Shown here piece after piece: positions 1-9,045 of a DNA stretch of 64,000 nt. The translations under genes and the position numbers were made by a program. Below the pieces are notes generated by a model. The model worked only from the letters and a program-made list of their open reading frames with translations, was not told the DNA's origin and searched no databases. The stretch's first letter is position 1. Every line of letters begins with the position of its first letter. Source of the stretch: Xanthomonas floridensis (GTDB lineage: Bacteria; Pseudomonadota; Gammaproteobacteria; Xanthomonadales; Xanthomonadaceae); contig NZ_LXNG01000055.1 of assembly GCF_001642575.1 (NCBI RefSeq), positions 1 to 64,000 on the forward strand. Direction: 5' to 3'.

Positions 1-157
1 TGCCTGTAGCAGGGGCAACACCGCGCACATGCGCCGGAAACGGCCAAAAACCGCAGGCCTGAGCGTCATTGGCGCGACCGATGCGGCTTACCTCATCCTC
101 CGATGGCGTTGATCAGACCATCCTTAGACGAACACCAAACATCTTCGGGGTATGCAG

Positions 158-589
158 ATGAGAACGTCCGATTCAATCGTAAAGATTCTTGCGCCTGCCA
201 GTAAAGTCTGGAAGGCGTTGACCGTGCCTGAGCTAGTCAAGCAATGGCAGTACGGCTCCGACCTGCTGACCACGTGGGAAGTAGGGACCCCAATTATTTT
301 TCGGAACGAATGGAATGGGCAAGTCTTTGAGCAGAAAGGCACGGTTCTTGAGTTCTTACCGGAGTCGCGCCTTAAGTACTCATTGTTCTTCCCGCGCCCC
401 GACCTACAGGACATTCCAGAGCACTACTTCTTCATGACCTATGAGCTGACCGAGAGTGTCGGAAGCTGCTCTTTGCTTGTGCGTCAGGAAGACCCTCGTC
501 CTTCCCCGCCAAATAAGTCATCTGGCGGAGATGATGGGCCTGACGTGTTTTCGTATTTGAAAGAACTTGTTGAGGGCAATATGTCGTGA
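158..589 (+). CDS. SRPBCC-fold (AHSA1/START-like) protein
   Basis: Small cytoplasmic protein of about 143 residues whose pattern fits the AHSA1-type SRPBCC fold, a ligand-binding or Hsp90-activator-like pocket domain. Visible signs are the early segment VWKALTVPELVKQW, then GTPIIFRNEW and LEFLPESRLKYSLF, and a closing helix with FSYLKELVEG. The ligand and role cannot be told from sequence. An in-frame ATG also lies at 152, but the GGGG at 147-150 is correctly spaced only for the ATG at 158. Base composition is clearly lower in GC (about 53% by eye) than the rest of the window, and the gene sits next to a transposase remnant, so it looks acquired. No operon partner is visible. Confidence 0.7.
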   Translation: MRTSDSIVKILAPASKVWKALTVPELVKQWQYGSDLLTTWEVGTPIIFRNEWNGQVFEQKGTVLEFLPESRLKYSLFFPRPDLQDIPEHYFFMTYELTESVGSCSLLVRQEDPRPSPPNKSSGGDDGPDVFSYLKELVEGNMS

Positions 590-601
590 TCGAAAGTTGG
601 C

Positions 602-841
602 CTAAAATTCAGGTCTTCGCGGATCACGGTGGTTCAACTTGGCGTTTTCGGTTAACGCGTGCGGGAAGCTGGCGATGATCTTGAGCTTGAGGAAATCCTC
701 GTCGCGATAGCCGTAGGTGCTGCGCTGCATGACCGGGATCTTGTGGTTGAGGCCCTCCACCAGGCCAAAGCTGACCTTGTTCTCTGGCCTGTAGTACGCC
801 GCGACGCCTTCCCGGTGCCGCTCGATCATGTAATGACCCAC
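602..841 (-). pseudogene. ISL3-type transposase, C-terminal remnant
   Basis: About 79 residues resembling the extreme C-terminus of ISL3-family transposases: the catalytic Glu region GLVEGLNHKI followed by QRSTYGYRDEDFLKLKII. An in-frame stop lies just upstream (848-850 read on the minus strand), so the rest of the transposase is missing. The only start available is a GTG without a convincing ribosome site. This is a decayed insertion-sequence fragment and not a functional gene. No terminal inverted repeat was recognised. Confidence 0.7.
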
Positions 842-968
842 TGAAAATCAGCTCAGGGTGCTAGTTTTCGAATGCGTTGCACTGCAGTCAGATGCAACGC
901 ACCCGCCACTCACTTCAGGCAGTGGTGCCCCCCAAGCATGCGCGCAACGCGCGCAGCTTCTCCACGGG

Positions 969-2246
969 TCACAGATTCCAATCGATGCGCATGCCCGCGA
1001 TCAGGGCGTTCTTCAGATCGTTTGTGCGGGTGGGCTCGTTGAACTGGTCGGGGTTGATCACGTAATGCAGGTTCGGGGCGATGCGCAGGCGCTTGGTGAC
1101 CTGGATGCCGTAGCTGAGCTCCATCATGATCTGGTTGTCGGCCGGGGTGCCGGTGCCGCCGGCCGAGGCGCGGGCCAGGCGCAGGTTTTCGATCGCCTCG
1201 TCGCTGTATTTCTGCTGGGTGATCACAAACGCAATGTTGTCCTGCGGGCGGCTGGCGAAGGTGCCTTTCTGCACCAGGCCCAGTTGCACGAAATGATCTT
1301 CGATGGCTTGGCCGCCGGTGCTCTTGAGGATGGCGGCGAATACGGTCAGGCCCTGGGTGCCGGACGGGTCGGGGTTGGTGACCTGCTGCTCGAAGCGGCC
1401 GAACAGGCCCGAGCGCCCCTGCTTGTTTTCATAGCCCAGCCCGCTGAGCACGGCGGGGTTGCCGTTACGGTCGCGCAGCGGGTCGGTGTAGTCGGAGTTG
1501 TCCTGCCAGCCGCCGAGTTCGTACATCGCCGCCAGGGTGCCGTCGCCGCCCTTGTTCTTGTAGCCGATGGCATACGGCACCACCACGCCGGTGGTGTCGT
1601 CGGTGCTCCACTTCAGGCCGTGCTGGCCGTCCTGGGCCTGCACCGGGTTCACTTCATACGCGCCGACATGCACATAGACCTTGGGCGTGACCCAGGCGGT
1701 GGCGTGCGCGGCCCAGCTGGAGACCGGCCAGTAGGTGAAATTGCTGGTGCGGAACACGAAGGTGGGGTTGCCGCAGGCCGAGTTGCCCTGGAAGTACTGG
1801 CACAGGTCCGAGCCAAGGAAGTGGATGTTGGCCACGCTGCGGCCGGCTTCCAGTTCCAGGCGGTCGTTGAAGAGTTTTTGCAGCAGGGTGAAGTTGGCCA
1901 GACGCGTGCCCTGGCCGCCGTAGATCTCCTGCACCGAGGTGCTGTTGCCGATGCTGCTGTTGGCCAGGTTGGTGCCGTGGCGGTTGGAAACGTACAGCTT
2001 GACGGTGGCGCCGCCCCAGCCGAACAGGCGGTCCATGTCGACATCGGTGCCGACCATCAGCTGGCCGGCGTAGGCGTCGCCACTCTTACGGCCGCCGTCG
2101 ATCATCGAGGCGGCTTCGCCGGTGTAGCCGAGCTTGAGCTTGAAGGCATCGGCGGCGTCCTGCGCCTGGGCGAGTGGGGCGATCGCCAGCGCGAGCGACA
2201 GGCACAGCAGGCGGGGATGGGCGCGGCGGGAGGGCAGGGCAGTCAT
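969..2246 (-). CDS. oprB: OprB-family carbohydrate-selective porin
   Basis: Predicted outer-membrane beta-barrel of 425 residues for sugar diffusion. The start at 2246 gives a classical signal peptide (Arg-rich n-region, hydrophobic LCLSLALAIAPLAQA, cleavage after AQA) and a GGAG ribosome site. The reading frame could extend further upstream but would lose the signal peptide. The mature part shows repeated amphipathic beta strands and ends in a short strand (MRIDWNL). It lies 170 bp downstream of fruA on the same strand, which suggests it is the outer-membrane entry for fructose, either by read-through or from its own promoter. The substrate is inferred from context. Confidence 0.85.
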   Translation of the reverse strand: MTALPSRRAHPRLLCLSLALAIAPLAQAQDAADAFKLKLGYTGEAASMIDGGRKSGDAYAGQLMVGTDVDMDRLFGWGGATVKLYVSNRHGTNLANSSIGNSTSVQEIYGGQGTRLANFTLLQKLFNDRLELEAGRSVANIHFLGSDLCQYFQGNSACGNPTFVFRTSNFTYWPVSSWAAHATAWVTPKVYVHVGAYEVNPVQAQDGQHGLKWSTDDTTGVVVPYAIGYKNKGGDGTLAAMYELGGWQDNSDYTDPLRDRNGNPAVLSGLGYENKQGRSGLFGRFEQQVTNPDPSGTQGLTVFAAILKSTGGQAIEDHFVQLGLVQKGTFASRPQDNIAFVITQQKYSDEAIENLRLARASAGGTGTPADNQIMMELSYGIQVTKRLRIAPNLHYVINPDQFNEPTRTNDLKNALIAGMRIDWNL

Positions 2247-2416
2247 GGCGGGACTCCGAACAGAGAGGGCGTGGCCAAGGTGGCGGACGCGACAGTACGT
2301 GGGTGGGCAAGCCGCTGGCGGCGCACATCGGCACGCGGCGCAGCGGTGATCGATCAGGGGCGACGCGCGTCCGGCGCGTCGGGTGCGGCGGCCATCGGCC
2401 ACCGCAGGTGCCGGCG

Positions 2417-4162
2417 TCAGGCGACGACGTCGGCTACCGGCTTCTTGAGCACGCGCAGGGCAATCGCGGTGACCGCCACGCCGGCGAGCAGCGCCAGCAC
2501 ATACATCGCCAGATGGGTGACGGCGTTGGGGATCAGCAGCACGAAGATGCCGCCGTGCGGGGCCTTCAGTTCGGCGCCGACCGACATCGAGATCGCACCG
2601 GCCACGGCCGAGCCGATCACCAGCGCCGGGATGGTGCGCAGCGGGTCGCGGGCGGCATACGGGATGGCACCCTCGGTGACGAAGGCCAGCCCGAGCACGC
2701 CGGCAGCGGTGGCCGAGCCGCGTTCTTCGACGGTGAAGCGGTTGCGGAACACCCAGGTGGCCAGCGCGATGCCAAGCGGCGGGGTCATGCCGGCCACCAT
2801 GGCGGCCGCCATCGGGGTGTAGACCTGGCTGGCGATCAGGCCGGTGGAGAACGCATAGGCGGCCTTGTTGACCGGCCCGCCCATGTCGAAGGCCATCATG
2901 CCGCCGAGCAGCAGGCCCAGCAGCAACGCGCTGCTGCCCTGCATGCCGCGCAGCCAGGCGGTGAGCCAGGCCAGCAGGTCGGCCACCGGTTGGCCGAACA
3001 CGTACATCATCGCCAGGCCGACCAGCAGGGTGCCCAGCACCGGCAGGATCAGCACCGGCTTGAGCCCTTCCAGGGTGCGCGGCAGCTTGATGTAGCGGTT
3101 GAGCGCGGCCACGCCGTAGCCGGCGATGAAGCCGGCAATGATGCCGCCGAGGAAACCCGCATTGAGATTGGCCGCGACCAGCCCGCCGATCATGCCCGGC
3201 GCGATGCCGGGGCGGTCGGCGATGGAGTAGGCGATATAGCCGGCCAGCGCGGGCACCATCAGGGTGAAGCCGGCCTTGGCGCCGATCTGGAACAGCGACC
3301 AGGCCAGCGTGCCCTGGTGCGCGTCGTCGCCGGCATAGATGCCGCCGAGCGCGAAGGCCAGGGCGATCAACAGGCCGCCGGCAGTGACGAAGGGCAGCAT
3401 GAACGACACGCCGGTCATCAGGTGCTTGTAGGCGCCGGTGCGGCCGTTGCCCTTGCTTGCGGTCGTGCTGGCGGCGGTGCCGGTGGCCGGCGCCGCGCCG
3501 CCGTGCACGCCGGCCTCGGCCAGCGCCTTGTTGATCAGGGCCGGCCCGTCGTTGATGGCCGGCTTGGTGCCGCTCTTGAGCACGCGCTTGCCGGCGAAAC
3601 GGGCCAGGTCCACTTCGCGGTCGGCCGCGATGATGACCACATCGGCCGCGCGGATTTCCTCGTCGGTCAATGCGTCCTGCGCGCCCACCGAGCCCTGCGT
3701 TTCCACGCGCATTTGATGGCCAAGCTTCTTGGCAGCCTGCTGCAGGCCTTCGGCGGCCATGAAGGTGTGCGCGATGCCGGTAGGGCAGGAGGTGATCGCG
3801 ACGATGCGCTTGCTGGCATTGGAAGACACACCGTCCGCAGCGGACGCAGCGTCAGCGCTGGAGGTGACGGCGAGCTGGCCAACGGCGGCGGCCGGGTCGT
3901 CCAGCACCGCGCCCAGGCTCAGACGCAGCACTTGCGCGTCGCCGAAGCGGCCGGTGTCGGCGTCGTCATCGCCGATCACCAGCACCTGGGACGCGCCAGT
4001 GGCCAGTTCGGCGGGCAAGGCGCCAAGTACGCCCTGGTCGCTGCGGATTTCGATCGTCACGCTACGCCCGGCGGCGGTGGCCGCGCGGCGCAGCGCTTCG
4101 GCCGCCAGGACGGCCTCGGTGCTGCGTTCGCCGGCGGCGATGACCACGATGGAAGAGGACAT
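2417..4162 (-). CDS. fruA: PTS fructose permease, EIIBC
   Basis: Inner-membrane fructose permease of 581 residues that imports fructose and phosphorylates it to fructose-1-phosphate. The N-terminal IIB-like domain (about 1-100) has no active cysteine. A second IIB domain (about 118-215) carries the phospho-cysteine C126 in SCPTGIAHT. The IIC domain from about residue 240 has many membrane segments, for example [20 protein letters not shown]. The start is set by AGGAG seven bases upstream of the ATG at 4162; 35 extra codons upstream are rejected. Last PTS gene of fruB-fruK-fruA, 150 bp after fruK. Confidence 0.95.
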   Translation of the reverse strand: MSSSIVVIAAGERSTEAVLAAEALRRAATAAGRSVTIEIRSDQGVLGALPAELATGASQVLVIGDDDADTGRFGDAQVLRLSLGAVLDDPAAAVGQLAVTSSADAASAADGVSSNASKRIVAITSCPTGIAHTFMAAEGLQQAAKKLGHQMRVETQGSVGAQDALTDEEIRAADVVIIAADREVDLARFAGKRVLKSGTKPAINDGPALINKALAEAGVHGGAAPATGTAASTTASKGNGRTGAYKHLMTGVSFMLPFVTAGGLLIALAFALGGIYAGDDAHQGTLAWSLFQIGAKAGFTLMVPALAGYIAYSIADRPGIAPGMIGGLVAANLNAGFLGGIIAGFIAGYGVAALNRYIKLPRTLEGLKPVLILPVLGTLLVGLAMMYVFGQPVADLLAWLTAWLRGMQGSSALLLGLLLGGMMAFDMGGPVNKAAYAFSTGLIASQVYTPMAAAMVAGMTPPLGIALATWVFRNRFTVEERGSATAAGVLGLAFVTEGAIPYAARDPLRTIPALVIGSAVAGAISMSVGAELKAPHGGIFVLLIPNAVTHLAMYVLALLAGVAVTAIALRVLKKPVADVVA

Positions 4163-4312
4163 GGCAAAACTCCTGCTGTATTGCGGTCGCCGGTGTGGCC
4201 GGCGGGGGGATAGGCGAGGCTTAAGCGCGCGGGTGTGGCAGGCCGGGGTTGCGCAGACGCGTGGCACCAGGCGTGGACATGCCCTTGGAGCGCGGCGGCG
4301 GCAAACAGAGGC

Positions 4313-5269
4313 TCACGACAGCATCTCGATCACGACCTGGCGTGCGGCGCGGCGCACGCCATCGGCCGTGATCCGGCGCGCGTCGCCGCTCTCCAGCCGG
4401 CACATCGAAAACGCCGTGGCCAGCCGTGCGCACTGCTCCAGATCGGTGGCCGCATCCAGCAGCGCGGCGGCCAGGCCGGCCACCATCGCATCGCCTGCGC
4501 CAACGCTGCTGCCGTGCGCCAGCCGTGGCGGACGCGCGATCAGTCGCTGGTCGCGCTGCACGAACAACGCGCCGTCGGTGCCCATCGAAATCACCACCAG
4601 CTGGATGCCGCGCGCGAGCAGTTCGTGCGCAGCGGCGCTGAGCGCGGCGCGATCGGTGAGCGGGCGGCCGGTCCAGGCTTCCAGTTCGTGGCGGTTCGGC
4701 TTGACCGCATAAGGCAACGCGTCGCGCGCGCAGTTCAGTGCGGCCACCAGCGGCGCGCCGCTGGTATCGAGCAAGACGCGTGCACCGGCGGCGCCGGCCT
4801 GGGCCTGCAACTGCGCCCAGCTGTCGTCGGGCAGGCCGGCAGGCAGGCTGCCGGACAGCACCACCGGCAGGCCGGGGCGCAGCAGCGGGGCGAGTTGATC
4901 GGCCACGCCTTGCAGATGCGCGCTGGTCAGTTGCAGGCCGGGCAGGTTGATGTCGGTGGTGTCGTTGCTGCGCGCTTCCACCAGTTTGAGATTGGTGCGG
5001 GTTTCCCCGGCCACGCGCTGGCAGTGGTCGACGATGCCGCGCTCGCGGAACAGCGCTTCGAACACGCCGGCATTGCCGCCGCCGAGCACGCCGAGTGCGG
5101 CCACATCGGTGCCCCAATCGGCCAGGCACGCCGCCACGTTAATGCCCTTGCCGCCGGCATCGTTGCGCACGCTGCTGGCGCGATGCACTGCGCCGGGCTG
5201 CAGGCTGTCGAGCCGGATGGTCTGGTCGATCGCCGGGTTCAGCGTGACGGTAATGGCCTGCAGGCTCAT
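4313..5269 (-). CDS. fruK: 1-phosphofructokinase
   Basis: PfkB-family kinase of 318 residues that converts fructose-1-phosphate and ATP to fructose-1,6-bisphosphate. It shows the N-terminal VTLNPAIDQTI, the GGKGINVA substrate loop, and the C-terminal PfkB signature GAGDAMVAG with the catalytic aspartate. The length is normal for the family. Its ATG overlaps the fruB stop codon as ATGA (5266-5269), showing translational coupling. A longer in-frame extension upstream lies inside fruB and is not credible. It supplies the second step for sugar imported by FruA. Confidence 0.95.
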   Translation of the reverse strand: MSLQAITVTLNPAIDQTIRLDSLQPGAVHRASSVRNDAGGKGINVAACLADWGTDVAALGVLGGGNAGVFEALFRERGIVDHCQRVAGETRTNLKLVEARSNDTTDINLPGLQLTSAHLQGVADQLAPLLRPGLPVVLSGSLPAGLPDDSWAQLQAQAGAAGARVLLDTSGAPLVAALNCARDALPYAVKPNRHELEAWTGRPLTDRAALSAAAHELLARGIQLVVISMGTDGALFVQRDQRLIARPPRLAHGSSVGAGDAMVAGLAAALLDAATDLEQCARLATAFSMCRLESGDARRITADGVRRAARQVVIEMLS

Positions 5270-7782
5270 GCCACGTCCCCGCGCTGCGCTTCCAGTGCGC
5301 GCACCTGTTCGGCGGTTTCGCAGTCCAGCGCCTGTTCTGCCAACTGCCGCAACTGGTCGATCGACGACGCGCGCAGGCGCGCTTTCACCGAGGGGATGTC
5401 GTTGGGCGTCATCGACAGTTCCTGCACGCCCAGGCCGGCCAGCAGGCTGGCACCGAACGGGTCGCCGGCCAGACCGCCGCACACGCCGACCCAGCGGTCG
5501 TGCTTGCGCGCCCCTTCAATCGTGCTGCGGATCATGCGCAGCACGGCCGGATGCAGGCTGTCGGCCTCGGCGGCCAGCTCCGGGTTCTGGCGGTCGATCG
5601 CCAGTACGTACTGGGTGAGGTCGTTGGTGCCGATCGAGAAGAAGTCCGCATGGCGCGCCAGCACGTCGGCCTGCGCGGCGGCGGCCGGCACCTCGATCAT
5701 GATGCCGATCGGAACCTCCGGCGCGTCCAGCTCGGCGCGGAGGCGTGCGCAGATCTCGCGCAAGGCGATCAGCTCCGGCACCGAGGTGATCATCGGGAAC
5801 ATGATCGACAGCCGTGCACCGTCCTTGGCCGCGCGGTACAGCGCCCGCAGCTGCGGCTCCAGCAGGTCGGGCCGACGCAACAGCAGGCGCGCGCCGCGCA
5901 CGCCCAGGAACGGGTTTTCCTCGTGCGGCAGTTCCAGATGCGCCACCTGCTTGTCGCCGCCGATGTCCAGCGCACGCACGATCAGCGGGCGGCCGTCCAG
6001 TGCCTGCGCCATCGCGCGGTAGGTCGCGTACTGCTCGTCTTCGCTGGGCGTGCTGCCGCTTTCCAGGAACAGGAATTCGGTGCGCATCAGGCCGACGCCT
6101 TCGGCGCCCTGGGTCAGCGCCATCGCCACCTGGTCGGGCAGGTTGACGTTGGCGCCGATGTCGATGTGGTGGCCGTCGGTGGTTTCGGCCGGCAAGGCGC
6201 GCTGCGCGGCTTCGCGCTCGCGGATGGCCTGTTGTTCGGCGATATGGGTGCGCGCGGCGTCCAGATCCTGCTCGGATGGATTGAGATAGAGCCGGCCGCT
6301 GCTGCCATCGATGATCGCGGTGACGCCGTCTTCGATATCCATGAGTTGGCCGCCGGCCGCGACCAGCGCCGGCAGGCCCAGGGTGCGCGACAGGATCGCG
6401 GTGTGCGAGGTCGGGCCGCCCTGCGCGGTGGCCAGGCCAAACACGCGTGCGGTGTCCAGGTTGGCGGTATCCGACGGCGACAGGTCGCTGGCCAGCAGGA
6501 TGCAGGGCTGGTCGGGCAGGTCGGTGAGGCCGGCGCCCGCCGCAGACGGGTCGAGCTGGGCCAGCACGCGGCGGCCGACATCGCGCAGGTCGGCCGCACG
6601 GCCGGCCAGCACCGGGTTGCCCAGCGCCGCCAGGCCCGAGGCGATCTGTTCCACCGCCTGATGCCACGACCATGCCACGCCGTGGCCTTCGACCATCAGC
6701 TGGCAGGTGCGGGTGATCAGATCGGTATCGTTGAGCAGCTCGGCCTGGGCCTTGAAGATGGCCGCGTCCGAGGTGCCGAGCCGGCGCTGGGTGTCGTCCT
6801 GGATCGCCGCCAACTGTTGGCGGGTGCGGGTCAGCGCGTCGTGCAGCAGCGCGCCACCGTCGCCCAGGCCGACCGGTTGATCGGCCACCTCGGTCTGCGC
6901 CGCGCGCAGCCGGTGCACGATGCCGATCGCCACGCCCGGGCTGGCGCCGATGCCGACGATGGCCGGCTGCGCCTGCGGCGGCGTCCAGCCCACCACCGGG
7001 GCGGCGCGACGTTGCGCGGCGCGTTCGGCATCGGCTTTTTCCTGTGCGGTCAGGCTGTCCATCACTGCGCGCAGGCGCTTGAGCAGCGCGGCGGCATCGG
7101 TGCCTTCGGCCGAGACGGTGATGCTGTCGCCGGCACGCAGGCCCAGCTGCAGCAGGCCGACCAGGCTCTTGGCATCGGCAGCCTGGTCGCCGGCCCGCAC
7201 CTGCGCGCGCGCCGAGAAGCCGCGCGCGGTCTCGGCCCAGCGGGTGGCCGGGCGGGCGTGCAGGCCGCTGGGGTAGGCGATGGTCCACTCGAAGGTTTCG
7301 GCCAGATCGGTGGCTGGCGCGGCGCTGGTGTCGGGCGCGCGGTCGCCGGTGAGCGCGGCCACGATCACGCCGGGGTCGTCGGTGGTGAACAGCGCTTCCA
7401 GCTGCGCCGGGTCCTGGATCAACCGGGTCAGCCGGCGCAGCAGGGTGATATGGGTGTCGGACTGGGCGGCGATGCCAACCACCAGCCGGGTGGTCTGGCC
7501 GGGATTCCACTCCACGCCCTCGGGCAGCTGCAACACCGCGATCCCGTCGCGGCGCACCAGGTGGCGGTCTTCGCCGACCCCGTGCGGGATCGCCAGGCCA
7601 TGGCCCAGAAAGGTGTTCGCCAGGCCTTCGCGGCGTCGCATGCTGGCGTCGTAACCGGGCGCCACGCAGCCGGCGGCGACCAGCAATTGCGCAGCCTGGG
7701 CGATGGCATCGTCCTTGTCGCGGGCCTGCGCACGCAGACGGATGAGCTCGGGAGTGACGGGGGCGGGCGACGGAGAAGACAA
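5266..7782 (-). CDS. fruB: PTS multiphosphoryl transfer protein (EIIA-HPr-EI fusion)
   Basis: Cytoplasmic 838-residue fusion that carries the whole soluble phosphorelay from PEP to FruA. The EIIA-Fru domain (1-150) has active H67 in AIPHGV. The HPr-like domain (about 165-250) has H175 in SGLHARPA. The enzyme I domain (about 272-838) has H460 in GGPTSHTA, and the C-terminal CGGLAGDPFG and EFLFL-type PEP-binding regions. It starts with TTG at 7782, preceded by GGAG seven bases upstream; no ATG fits better. First gene of the operon. The promoter region holds a perfect FruR-type palindrome. Confidence 0.95.
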   Translation of the reverse strand: MSSPSPAPVTPELIRLRAQARDKDDAIAQAAQLLVAAGCVAPGYDASMRRREGLANTFLGHGLAIPHGVGEDRHLVRRDGIAVLQLPEGVEWNPGQTTRLVVGIAAQSDTHITLLRRLTRLIQDPAQLEALFTTDDPGVIVAALTGDRAPDTSAAPATDLAETFEWTIAYPSGLHARPATRWAETARGFSARAQVRAGDQAADAKSLVGLLQLGLRAGDSITVSAEGTDAAALLKRLRAVMDSLTAQEKADAERAAQRRAAPVVGWTPPQAQPAIVGIGASPGVAIGIVHRLRAAQTEVADQPVGLGDGGALLHDALTRTRQQLAAIQDDTQRRLGTSDAAIFKAQAELLNDTDLITRTCQLMVEGHGVAWSWHQAVEQIASGLAALGNPVLAGRAADLRDVGRRVLAQLDPSAAGAGLTDLPDQPCILLASDLSPSDTANLDTARVFGLATAQGGPTSHTAILSRTLGLPALVAAGGQLMDIEDGVTAIIDGSSGRLYLNPSEQDLDAARTHIAEQQAIREREAAQRALPAETTDGHHIDIGANVNLPDQVAMALTQGAEGVGLMRTEFLFLESGSTPSEDEQYATYRAMAQALDGRPLIVRALDIGGDKQVAHLELPHEENPFLGVRGARLLLRRPDLLEPQLRALYRAAKDGARLSIMFPMITSVPELIALREICARLRAELDAPEVPIGIMIEVPAAAAQADVLARHADFFSIGTNDLTQYVLAIDRQNPELAAEADSLHPAVLRMIRSTIEGARKHDRWVGVCGGLAGDPFGASLLAGLGVQELSMTPNDIPSVKARLRASSIDQLRQLAEQALDCETAEQVRALEAQRGDVA

Positions 7783-7813
7783 GGCGGGCTCCGATTAGGG
7801 GATCAGGCTGGGA

Positions 7814-7819
7814 AGTATA
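7814..7819 (-). promoter_or_regulatory. Putative -10 box of fruB-fruK-fruA
   Basis: Read on the minus strand this is TATACT, directly downstream of the palindrome at 7821-7834 and 31 bp ahead of the fruB TTG. No convincing -35 sits at 16-18 bp; TTGACC lies 22 bp upstream. The arrangement would place a bound repressor inside the promoter. Confidence 0.4.
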
Positions 7820-7820
7820 G

Positions 7821-7834
7821 TGGGAACGTTCCCA
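7821..7834. promoter_or_regulatory. FruR operator O1
   Basis: Perfect 14-bp palindrome TGGGAACGTTCCCA with a central CG step, typical of LacI-family operators. It sits between the putative promoter elements of fruB, so binding should block transcription of the fructose operon. A near-copy overlaps the fruR start region. Confidence 0.8.
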
Positions 7835-7929
7835 CGATCCAGGTCAATGTGCAGTGCACAAAATCCTTGTAGTGCTTTCGGGTTAGCATCTGAGTAGACA
7901 CGGCGCCTGGGTCAGGTGCGCAAATGGAG

Positions 7930-7943
7930 CGGGAACGGTCCCA
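7930..7943. promoter_or_regulatory. FruR operator O2 (autoregulatory)
   Basis: CGGGAACGGTCCCA ends one base before the fruR GTG codon and matches operator O1 apart from one base in the core and the first base. A repressor bound here would cover the translation start region of its own gene. The spacing of 109 bp to O1 would also allow a loop. Confidence 0.65.
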
Positions 7944-8939
7944 GTGAGTATCAGCATCAATGACGTGGCCCGCGTGGCCGGTGTGTCCAAGTCCACGGTC
8001 TCGCGCGCGCTGGGTACCGGCCCGGTGAGCGAGGAAGTGCGTGCCAAGGTCGAGGCCGCCGTGCGTCAGACCGGTTACCGCCCCAACCTGATGGCGCGGC
8101 GGCTGCGATCGCAGCAGTCCGGCATCCTGGGCGTGATCGTCGCCGACATCCGCAACCCGTACTTCACTGCCTTGATCCGGGCGGTGGAAGAGGTCGCTTA
8201 CCGTGCCGGTATGCGCGTCACTCTTTGCAATACCGATGAAGACCCCGAGCGCGAGGCGCTGTATCTGGAGCTGATGCAGGAAGAACGCATCACCGGCCTG
8301 ATCTTCGCGCCGACCCGGGTGACGGTTGGGCGGATGCACGAGCTGGCCCTGGATTACCCCACCGTACTGGTGGACCGCGCCGGGCCCGGCAGCCGCTACG
8401 ACAGCGTGGTGCTGGACAACGCGGCGGCGATGGGCGAGCTGGTCGCGCATCTGCAGGCGCAGGGGTATCGCCGCATCGGCGGGTTGTTCGGCAGCACCAG
8501 CACCACCGCGGCCGAGCGCCGCGACGGTTATCTGGCTGCGATGCGTGCGCAGGGCCTGTCACCGGACTACCGCGAAGTGGCGCCGACTGCCGAAGCGGCA
8601 ATCGCCGAATTGGAGCAGTGGCTATCGAGCGACGGCCGGCCCGAAGCCATCGTCACCAGTAACAGTCTGCTGCTGATGGGCGCATTGAAAGCCGCGCGCA
8701 CCGCCGGCCTGCGGCTGCCGCAGGACCTGGCGCTGGCCGGCTTCGACAACGAGCGCTGGACCGACCTGGTCGAACCGGGCATCACCGTGGTCGAGCAACC
8801 GGTGGAAGACATGGGCCGTGCGGCGATGTCGCTGCTGCTGGAACGGCTAAGTAATCCGCAGCTGCCGATCCGCCGCATGGTGATGACCGGGCGTTGCGTG
8901 GTGCGTGGGTCGACTGGCGCACGCATGCCGCGCATCTGA
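7944..8939 (+). CDS. fruR: LacI-family fructose repressor
   Basis: 331-residue DNA-binding repressor. The N-terminal LacI helix-turn-helix (residues 3-25: INDVARVAGVSKSTVSRAL) is followed by the hinge region YRPNLMARRLRS and a periplasmic-binding-protein-like sensor domain (GILGVIVADIRNPYF onward). It starts with GTG at 7944. A GGAG lies 14 bases upstream, longer than usual, inside the operator region. It is divergent from fruBKA, with operators in the shared spacer, which supports repression of the fructose operon and of itself, presumably relieved by a phosphorylated fructose. The ligand is inferred. Confidence 0.93.
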   Translation: MSISINDVARVAGVSKSTVSRALGTGPVSEEVRAKVEAAVRQTGYRPNLMARRLRSQQSGILGVIVADIRNPYFTALIRAVEEVAYRAGMRVTLCNTDEDPEREALYLELMQEERITGLIFAPTRVTVGRMHELALDYPTVLVDRAGPGSRYDSVVLDNAAAMGELVAHLQAQGYRRIGGLFGSTSTTAAERRDGYLAAMRAQGLSPDYREVAPTAEAAIAELEQWLSSDGRPEAIVTSNSLLLMGALKAARTAGLRLPQDLALAGFDNERWTDLVEPGITVVEQPVEDMGRAAMSLLLERLSNPQLPIRRMVMTGRCVVRGSTGARMPRI

Positions 8940-9045
8940 CTGCTACCGGAGGTGCGCTGGTACCTTTGGGTAACACGCTTGTTCGAATTGTGACTTCGTT
9001 TGATGCGGTTAAAGGCTTCAAATCAAAAGCCTGGCTTGGTGGAGG

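Noticed and set aside
874..900. GCGTTGCA...TGCAACGC hairpin as terminator of oprB
   Set aside because: The stem is only 8 bp with an 11-base loop and there is no T run on the minus strand.
858..2822. Long plus-strand ORF opposite oprB and fruA
   Set aside because: Ala/Gly/Val-rich mirror frame of well-recognised genes on the other strand; a by-product of high third-position GC.
5500..7872. 790-codon plus-strand ORF opposite fruB
   Set aside because: His/Arg/Gln/Gly-rich translation with no family pattern, fully covered by fruB with all its active-site histidines.
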